12,132 nt of DNA from positions 1 to 12,132 of the forward strand of contig JACMMM010000818.1 of assembly GCA_014379065.1 (NCBI GenBank). Direction: 5' to 3'. The translations under genes were made by a program, and so were the position numbers. The DNA comes from Saprospiraceae bacterium. Its GTDB lineage: Bacteria > Bacteroidota > Bacteroidia > Chitinophagales > Saprospiraceae. This document shows, one piece after another, positions 6,598 through 12,132 of this stretch. Every line of letters starts with the position of its first letter. The first letter of the stretch is position 1. The notes beneath the pieces are model-generated. The model did not search any database. It saw only the letters and a list, made by a program, of their open reading frames with translations, and was not told the DNA's origin.

Positions 6598-9500
6598 TTA
6601 GAAATCTGTTCCCAATGCTATATGCAACATGGGTTTTTGAATCTGCCTCGATTCAATACCCCAAGCATAATCGGCGCGGAGATACAGTCCAAAAATCACA
6701 GAACGCAACCCAACGCCATAACCCATCACGATGGGGTCACGGAAGTAGTTAACTTTCATGGTAGAGATAATGGGACCTTGGGTTGGCCTGATAAGAAATT
6801 GGGTGTTGATGGGGTTGTCGAAAGAGTAAGGGCTTTTGCCCTGCCATGCCGTGCCAGCGTCGAAGAACCCAACGATCTGGAAATTGCGCCAGAAGTTGCC
6901 AATGACTGGTTTTTTGAAAAAATACTTGAACACCGGGACCCGAAGTTCAGCATTCATCAGCGCAAAAGTGTTGCCGTTGCGGATGTTCTGCTTGAATCCG
7001 CGCAAGTTTACGGCGGGGGCTTGGTAAGCAAATCCGTCGTCGGCGGGAAGCGTTATGTTCTCGTTGAATTTTGGGAATACCCAGTTGTCAACACCCCCTA
7101 AAATATAAAGCATTTTTTCAGACCCAAAGGAAGTAGCGCCCGCAAACCTCAGGGCCAACTGCGAACGGCGATCCAGCATTTGGTAATGGCGCGCATCAAA
7201 GCCCACGACGGTCATAAAGCCATTGTTGAGTTTGAGGCTCCAGTTGGGTTCTGTGTTGAAGGCAAAACCTTTTACCAAATCGGTGTACACTTTGGCACGC
7301 GTACCTGTTTTCAAATTCAAATCAACGTCCACCGAGTTGTCAAAAACTGCTGCGAGGCGGACCGAAGCGCGTTGCTCTGCGCGGTCGGGCAAAGCAAGCG
7401 TGATGATATCTGAACTCAGGGCCCGTACCTTGTCTTCGCGCAAACCAAAAGTTGCACGCAAGCTTGTAAAAACGTCCAAAGGATACCGCAACTCATATTG
7501 CCCCATGAGTGTGGTAGTGCGTTCTTGAAAGTCTGGCGGAAGGTTGGGAGCTCCGGAAGAACCGCGCAACCTGCTGGTTACCAAGGTGCGACGATAGAGT
7601 ACATAACGTTTGTCCAGCCGCTTTTTTTTGTCGTCCATCCAAAGATAATACTCTGCTCCGTTGAACGTCGTGGGCAAGCGAAAACCCGCTTCAATTACAT
7701 AATTTTCCAGCAAATCCTTAAAATTGGCACGGAGCAACACTCCTGGAGGAGGCTGTAGTAGTCTGCTTTGAGGTCCTTCGTACAGTTGCAATCCCTCAAA
7801 CAACTGGTTGTTGTCCATGGTTGTAGAGACATAATCCGTACGAAAACGCAGCCGGTAAGGGATGATTTTGAAGGAGTAAAAGCGTACGATCTCGCCATTT
7901 TTGCCAAATTGGGTAGATGGTTTTTTTAACGGGCGGCGAGGCGGCGTAAGCACCATTGAGTCGGTGTTTATTTCGTTTGGGGGCTCAATCTTATCTTCCG
8001 TTTTTGTTTCCGGGGCGCGACTTGGGTCAGGTTCAATGCGTTGCCCAGGTACAGCCAAATAATCTGGTATTTGAATGAGCCAACCTGGTTCTATGTACGG
8101 CAAAGAATCCGGGCTTGAGAGGGGCAAAGGAAGATCGTCGCTTTTATCCGATTGTTTATCCGGCGTTTGAGGAACAGCTTCCAAGGGTGGTTGGGGCGGC
8201 AAAGAAAGCCCTGCGGCACGGAGTGTTTGTTCGCGCCAGCGCGTCGTTTTTGCCAGCACCGTGATTTTTGGGTCTATCGTATTTTGGTAAAAAAATACTT
8301 TTTTTCCTCTTTTTATCCCCTCTACGATCCGTCCGGTACAAGGGGAGGAATGCTGTTCCTGAATGTTACGGTCATAATTCGTCGAATTCCATACGCGCGG
8401 CTTTTTCTTGAAGATAGGCGCACTCTTTATGCTGTCAATTTGAGTCGAGTCTATGTTTTTGAGCACAGTGTCCAAGGGCGCAAGAAGAGTTAGGATGCGA
8501 GCCAAAGGCCATGCTGTTGGCTGTGACATATCCAAAGCCTTTACTTCTGAACCGTCTTTTAGGTATATGACGGCTTGATGGTATGCCACAAACGGCTCCA
8601 GCATTCCTACTTGCCGGTTGATTACGCCGCTTTCGTCACTGAGATAGGCGAAGTGCGCAGAGTCCAGCCCAATCGGGTTTCTCTCGTCAAAAAGTGGTGT
8701 TTCAGTAATGCGAATCAATTCCGGGCTTCGATTTTCGAGGTCAAACAGGAAAATATCAAAGCTTGCAATGGGAAGTATGGTATCAAGCCGTTGGAAGGAA
8801 AGAGTGTCTGTACTTCGGTTGCTTGCGAAAAGCAGGCTTTTGTGGCCATCCACCGTAGCAACTGAGACATCAAGGTCGTCCCAAAAATCGTTGGTTAAAC
8901 GCTCTGTTTGCCGCGTAATGGTTCGGTACACAAACAGGTCAGATTGTCCCTTCACGGCTGCTGAAAGCGCGATTTCGCTGGGCGTAATGTAGTCCATGCT
9001 GAATACACGCTGGAATTCGGGCGAGAGGTCGCTCAGTTCTTTCTTATGTGTAGTCAAGTCAATATTGGCCAGTCTTACCACATCGCGGCGCTCATAGAGG
9101 ATTGCCAGTCGTTGATTGTCAGGATTCCAGGCTAATTTTGGGTAATTATAGTCAGTGGCTTGTAAGGCATTTCGGGCGCCGCCTTTTAGCACGCGCCTTC
9201 TCTTCCCCGTTTCGAGGTCTTGCACATACACTTTCCATTTCCCGATATCATTGCTTGCCCAGGCTATTTTTTTGCCGTCAGGGCTTATTTTTAATGGAGA
9301 AAGGGGCAGTTTTTTTCTGTTTTTGACCACTACCTTCCCAGCCTCGTTAGGCGTTTTTTGGCCCCTGGCTTCTTCACGGTATATTTTTTTGTAATGTTCG
9401 AGCATAGCCTCCGTGGTGCGCCGGTACCCGCTGCCCAATATGTAGAAAAAGCCATTGTCGACGCTACGGTTGATGCGCGTGAGATAAAGGAGGTTGCTGA

Positions 9501-10254
9501 CTGTTCCTGGTCCAAAGTGTGTGCTGATGTAGTGCCAAAAAGCATTGCCCGCAAAACGAGGGTGTTCGCGGGCGAGTTTGTCAAAGGTTTTGTAACGGCC
9601 TGTTTGGAGCAAGTCTCGCAGACGGTCATCGTCTTTCGGCGTCCATTCTTCACCGCAATAGGCCGTAAGGCCACTGGTGTACCAAGTCGGGAGGTTGAGC
9701 AATACGGCATTGGATACTATTTCTTGCAAATTCGCTCCGTAAAGCATTGAATTGATCAAAACTCCGGCTATCCCCTCGCGTATCTGTGCCCGAAGGTGGC
9801 GGTGGTCACCGTCGAAGAAAATAAAGACTTTATTGCCTACCACTTTCGTCTCTCCGCTGCTCAAAAGGAACACGTCGTCTTCGCCAATATTGCTTTGTTT
9901 GAGATCGGTTAAATCGCTAAACACGAGAATTTCGATCTTATCCGTAAGCTGGTGCTCCAACAATTGTTGCACCGCCGGGAAATCGAACTCGGCCATCTGA
10001 AGGGCCGAATGCGCCACATTACGTGCGTCGCCATACCAATAGGTGGTGAAATTGGGCGTCTCGTACAAGCTCCAGTCGTCAAACTGGTGGTGGTATTGAA
10101 CCCGGTTTTTCCCAAAGGATGTTTGGGAGGTGGTTTGCGCTTGGAGGGATAAACCGCAAAATGTAAAACCATGCCTATCGGCAGATAAACCGGAAAACAG
10201 GAAAATCCCGCAAAGCGGGACAAGATTGTAAAATGAAAGAGCCGTCTTTGCCAT
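6598..10254 (-). CDS. TolB-like beta-propeller / outer-membrane beta-barrel fusion protein with degenerate zincin-like N-terminus
   Basis: A 1218-residue envelope protein. The start is the ATG at 10254, which leads into a hydrophobic export signal (MAKTALSFYNLVPLCGIFLF..., cleavage perhaps near SLQAQ). An ATG at 10359 is in frame, but its extra residues are a translation of the terminator hairpin at 10302-10343. Residues about 50-300 resemble a peptidase-MA-like domain (NFTTYWYG, IEILVFSDLTDLKQ, IREGIAGVLINSMLYG, NLPTWYTSGLTAYC, NAFWHYISTHFG). Residues about 315-570 are TolB/WD40-like propeller blades (LKISPDGKKIAWAS, PKLAWNPDNQRLAIL, QTERLTNDFWDDLDVSV, HFAYLSDESG). Residues 684-780 are a Pro-rich linker. 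Residues about 785-1218 alternate like an outer-membrane barrel (QYELRYPLDVF, NAELRVPVFKYF, FQIVGFFDAGTAW, GYGVGLRS) and end in an aromatic residue (HIALGTDF), as BAM substrates do. The family is widespread in Bacteroidota; its cellular role is not settled. Confidence 0.87.
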   Translation of the reverse strand: MAKTALSFYNLVPLCGIFLFSGLSADRHGFTFCGLSLQAQTTSQTSFGKNRVQYHHQFDDWSLYETPNFTTYWYGDARNVAHSALQMAEFDFPAVQQLLEHQLTDKIEILVFSDLTDLKQSNIGEDDVFLLSSGETKVVGNKVFIFFDGDHRHLRAQIREGIAGVLINSMLYGANLQEIVSNAVLLNLPTWYTSGLTAYCGEEWTPKDDDRLRDLLQTGRYKTFDKLAREHPRFAGNAFWHYISTHFGPGTVSNLLYLTRINRSVDNGFFYILGSGYRRTTEAMLEHYKKIYREEARGQKTPNEAGKVVVKNRKKLPLSPLKISPDGKKIAWASNDIGKWKVYVQDLETGKRRRVLKGGARNALQATDYNYPKLAWNPDNQRLAILYERRDVVRLANIDLTTHKKELSDLSPEFQRVFSMDYITPSEIALSAAVKGQSDLFVYRTITRQTERLTNDFWDDLDVSVATVDGHKSLLFASNRSTDTLSFQRLDTILPIASFDIFLFDLENRSPELIRITETPLFDERNPIGLDSAHFAYLSDESGVINRQVGMLEPFVAYHQAVIYLKDGSEVKALDMSQPTAWPLARILTLLAPLDTVLKNIDSTQIDSIKSAPIFKKKPRVWNSTNYDRNIQEQHSSPCTGRIVEGIKRGKKVFFYQNTIDPKITVLAKTTRWREQTLRAAGLSLPPQPPLEAVPQTPDKQSDKSDDLPLPLSSPDSLPYIEPGWLIQIPDYLAVPGQRIEPDPSRAPETKTEDKIEPPNEINTDSMVLTPPRRPLKKPSTQFGKNGEIVRFYSFKIIPYRLRFRTDYVSTTMDNNQLFEGLQLYEGPQSRLLQPPPGVLLRANFKDLLENYVIEAGFRLPTTFNGAEYYLWMDDKKKRLDKRYVLYRRTLVTSRLRGSSGAPNLPPDFQERTTTLMGQYELRYPLDVFTSLRATFGLREDKVRALSSDIITLALPDRAEQRASVRLAAVFDNSVDVDLNLKTGTRAKVYTDLVKGFAFNTEPNWSLKLNNGFMTVVGFDARHYQMLDRRSQLALRFAGATSFGSEKMLYILGGVDNWVFPKFNENITLPADDGFAYQAPAVNLRGFKQNIRNGNTFALMNAELRVPVFKYFFKKPVIGNFWRNFQIVGFFDAGTAWQGKSPYSFDNPINTQFLIRPTQGPIISTMKVNYFRDPIVMGYGVGLRSVIFGLYLRADYAWGIESRQIQKPMLHIALGTDF

Positions 10255-10301
10255 AGCCTCAGTTTTTGTGTTTGAACGCTCAAATATGGGGAAAATTCGT
10301 G

Positions 10302-10343
10302 AAAAAAAAAGACTTCTGACGTTTTTAAAAACATCAGAAGTCT
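10302..10343 (-). terminator. Intrinsic terminator of the DoxX-family gene
   Basis: On the minus strand a 34-base near-perfect palindrome (10343 to 10310; 17-base arms with a single mismatch that forms a G-U pair in RNA) runs straight into nine T residues (10310-10302). This is a textbook Rho-independent terminator, placed 146 bp downstream of the stop of the 10489-12006 gene and 48 bp upstream of the TolB-like gene's ATG. It implies that the two minus-strand genes are separate transcription units. The promoter of the TolB-like gene must then lie in or very close to 10255-10301; the only weak candidate -7 box is CATATTTG (minus strand, 10288-10281). Confidence 0.88.
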
Positions 10344-10414
10344 GTAGATGCAGATTCAAAAATGATTAGGTCGCGGATTGGCAGAAAATTATCAAACTGC
10401 CTCCATATTAGTTT

Positions 10415-10480
10415 GCCACTAATTGCACGAATTTTCACTCATGCAGATTCGAATTAGTGAAAATTCGTGCAATTAGTGGC
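10415..10480. repeat. Perfect 25-bp inverted repeat element with 16-base loop
   Basis: The arms 10415-10439 and 10456-10480 match at 25 of 25 positions (outer end GCCACTAATTGC, inner end TTTTCACT). The element starts 9 bp after the stop of the DoxX-family gene on the minus strand. Neither side has a T-run, so termination is left to the separate hairpin at 10302-10343. A 10-bp word (ATGCAGATTC) occurs both in the loop (10441-10450) and at 10348-10357. No flanking target duplication is visible. The form suggests a dispersed palindromic element, possibly protecting the mRNA 3' end. Confidence 0.9.
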
Positions 10481-10488
10481 CATTGATT

Positions 10489-12006
10489 TTACTTCCACTT
10501 CGTCCCCAAAGCCTCAAAAGTAGGCAAGTGACGATGGTGGTACATGTCGAGCACAGTGCCGTCTTTCCAGACCACCACGCCGGGGTTTGCCCGGATGATG
10601 GTTTTGAGCAACTTGTCGTCTGCATGGTAAAAAGGATATTTCGCGCCTACTTTTTTCGCAAAGTCCGCAGATACTTCTGAATCGCCAATGGTTGTAATGC
10701 AATAAACTTTCCATCCTGCTGCCATGGCGGCATCGGCCAGCGGGTTCACTCCTTTTTGGAAAAAGGCGGCGTATTCAGGAGTGGGCACGAATACTGTGTG
10801 TTCTGCTTGATGCATATCTACTGACACTGCCCGGCGATTTATCTGGAACGAATCGGCGGTGACTCTAATCGTGTCAGTTGCCCATGTGGTGTCTTGCGTC
10901 ATGTAGGTTTCGGTCTGCTTTCCGCCTTCGAGGTGGTAGGCCACAATCATCAGACTGTAATTTTTCTCGTTCAACAGGTCATCCGTCACCTCTCCGTTGT
11001 GGGCGCTTTCCACGGCGAAGTCGCTGACTTTTGTCTTCGTGATGGGCACTTTCAGGCTGTCTTTCAGCACATAAAAGTCGGTCTTGATTTGCTCGCGTAC
11101 TTTCCAGCCTTTGGCAGGGGTGTATTCTTTGTAATAGGTGATTTTGCCGGGCACTGGCTCCATGTACTTGATTTTTACATGGTTAATTGTGTCTTCCAGC
11201 ACCCAGCCAAGGATGTCAATTTTGGCACTTGCCTCCAGATCTTTGCGTTCGCGCACATTACTGCCAATTTTGAAGGGGCGGAAGTCCACCATGGGCAAAT
11301 CCCAATAAGTATTGCGGATACAAAGCAACAGCGAGGCTACGGTTGCCAGCCCTACCACGAGGTTGCGTGTACGAGCCGTCCACAACTGGTGCATGTTGCG
11401 CGAGCGTAGCAGGAACAGCAAAGCCGGCACCATCAGGCCAAGATCTTTGAAGAAGGAAATTTTTGGGTCGAGTTTGATAAAGTCCCCGAAACAGCCACAG
11501 TCTGTTACGCGCATGTACTCTTTCACATAAGGGCCCCATTTGGCAAAATCAAAGAAATTGGCATCGCTGGGCACATAGCCTGTGAGGTAGGTAAAGCCTG
11601 TGAGGATCGTGAAAAAGAACACAATTAGAAAAAACAGCCAGGCAGTCCATTTGCGGCTATAACCCACCATGAGCATCACGCCGATGGCGATCTCCATCAC
11701 AATCATTGTAATAGAAAAACCCACACTGTATTTTGCCAGCCAGGGGAATAAGGGTGCAATGCCCTTAAAAACATTATCCAAGCCTTCAAAAGTTGTTTCA
11801 AATGCTCCAAAGTAATCGAGCATTTTATACGCGGTGCCAATGGGGTCTACTGCTTTTACAAGTCCCGAAAAGACGAACCAAACGCCACAAAAATGTTGAA
11901 GAAAGGTCCAGAATTTGGAATCTGTTTTTTTCATCCAAACCGTCCAAGCGGTCAGGATCACGCCAATAATGGCAAAGGAAATAAGGAGTGTAGGTAGAGA
12001 TGTCAT
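10489..12006 (-). CDS. BT_3928-like DoxX-family integral membrane protein
   Basis: A 505-residue inner-membrane protein starting MTSLPTLLISFAIIGV. Hydrophobic segments lie at about 5-24, 36-52, 96-115, 120-140, 185-201 and 214-232, giving a DoxX/MauE-like bundle. Family signs are HFCGVWFVFSGLVKAVDPIGTAYK (38-61), FTYLTGYVPSDANFF and the conserved CGCFGD motif (C170, C172), then DFRPFKIGSN. The C-terminal half is soluble and ends in a thioredoxin-like region (GWKVYCITTI, YPFYHADDKLLKTIIRANPG, VVWKDGTVLDMYHHRHLP) without a CxxC active site. Members from other Bacteroidota are, from memory, nearer 360-400 residues; the extra length here sits mostly around residues 270-410. Function is unknown; relatives are linked to redox or electron-transfer membrane proteins. 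The gene is transcribed alone in this window and ends at a strong terminator. Confidence 0.85.
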   Translation of the reverse strand: MTSLPTLLISFAIIGVILTAWTVWMKKTDSKFWTFLQHFCGVWFVFSGLVKAVDPIGTAYKMLDYFGAFETTFEGLDNVFKGIAPLFPWLAKYSVGFSITMIVMEIAIGVMLMVGYSRKWTAWLFFLIVFFFTILTGFTYLTGYVPSDANFFDFAKWGPYVKEYMRVTDCGCFGDFIKLDPKISFFKDLGLMVPALLFLLRSRNMHQLWTARTRNLVVGLATVASLLLCIRNTYWDLPMVDFRPFKIGSNVRERKDLEASAKIDILGWVLEDTINHVKIKYMEPVPGKITYYKEYTPAKGWKVREQIKTDFYVLKDSLKVPITKTKVSDFAVESAHNGEVTDDLLNEKNYSLMIVAYHLEGGKQTETYMTQDTTWATDTIRVTADSFQINRRAVSVDMHQAEHTVFVPTPEYAAFFQKGVNPLADAAMAAGWKVYCITTIGDSEVSADFAKKVGAKYPFYHADDKLLKTIIRANPGVVVWKDGTVLDMYHHRHLPTFEALGTKWK

Positions 12007-12026
12007 TATTCGAGAGGATTCGTTTG

Positions 12027-12116
12027 TTGGTGATTGGTTTATTGGTGATTGGTGATTGGTGAATTGGTTAATTGGTGATTGGTTAATTGGTGATTGGTTA
12101 ATTGGTGATTGGTGGA
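12027..12116. repeat. Tandem array of TTGGTGA / TTGGTTAA units upstream of the DoxX-family gene
   Basis: Twelve contiguous 7- or 8-bp units make 90 bp on the plus strand: TTGGTGA, TTGGTTTA, TTGGTGA twice, TTGGTGAA, then three 15-bp composites of TTGGTTAA plus TTGGTGA, ending TTGGTGGA. The array begins 21 bp upstream of the ATG at 12006. The plus strand has no C from 12022 to 12123, so mRNA for the gene would have no G there. It is in the same word family and same orientation relative to its gene as the proximal arm of the fmt leader element. An inverted partner, if present, would be beyond the window edge. Confidence 0.92.
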
Positions 12117-12132
12117 TTTGATTCGGAGAGAC

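Noticed and set aside
10255..10359. N-terminal extension of the TolB-like protein to the ATG at 10359
   Set aside because: The added residues come from the U-tract and hairpin of the intrinsic terminator and precede a good export signal that begins at 10254.
10415..10480. Second intrinsic terminator
   Set aside because: The stem is long and perfect but has no T-run on either strand; the neighbouring hairpin at 10302-10343 has both.
12027..12116. CRISPR array
   Set aside because: Units are only 7-8 bp and contiguous, with no unique spacers and no cas gene nearby.

Overview
The window looks like an ordinary chromosomal stretch of a Bacteroidota bacterium, most likely Saprospiria-like. Supporting this are an LVIVD-repeat 'choice-of-anchor B' secreted protein, a TlpA-type thioredoxin with a DUF4369/DUF5106-like N-terminus, a TolB-propeller/outer-membrane-barrel fusion, a BT_3928-type DoxX membrane protein, and AT-rich start contexts without clear Shine-Dalgarno sequences. 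The genus is an inference from gene families and style, not from a marker gene. I see no rRNA, tRNA, CRISPR array, transposase or phage gene.

Layout, left to right. Positions 1-1394 (-) hold a secreted choice-of-anchor B protein whose C-terminus is cut off by the window edge. Positions 1538-2878 (-) encode a periplasmic TlpA-like thioredoxin. It is divergent, across only 28 bp, from a secreted GH29 alpha-L-fucosidase (2907-4352, +). The fucosidase converges on methionyl-tRNA formyltransferase fmt (4358-5302, -). Between fmt and the next gene lie two palindromic repeat arrays and a small orphan coding remnant (5376-5566, +). An alpha/beta hydrolase of the monoacylglycerol lipase type (5768-6589, +) converges on a 1218-residue TolB-like/outer-membrane-barrel protein (6598-10254, -). 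A 234-bp gap holding a strong intrinsic terminator and a perfect 25-bp inverted repeat separates that gene from a BT_3928-like DoxX-family membrane protein (10489-12006, -). The window ends in a 90-bp short tandem array just upstream of that gene.

The genes do not form one pathway. They are mostly single transcription units for envelope or secretory functions plus one translation gene. No defence, biosynthetic or mobile system can be supported.

The most distinctive content is a set of short tandem repeats built on TTGG or TTGAG words. One, a 7-bp repeat, lies inside the fmt reading frame and encodes a 7-residue protein repeat. Three others sit directly upstream of start codons (fmt, the hydrolase, the DoxX gene). 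In two of these the mRNA-sense strand carries an unbroken G-free tract of about 100 nt. Two of the three, plus the element at 10415-10480, form perfect 24-25 bp inverted repeats.
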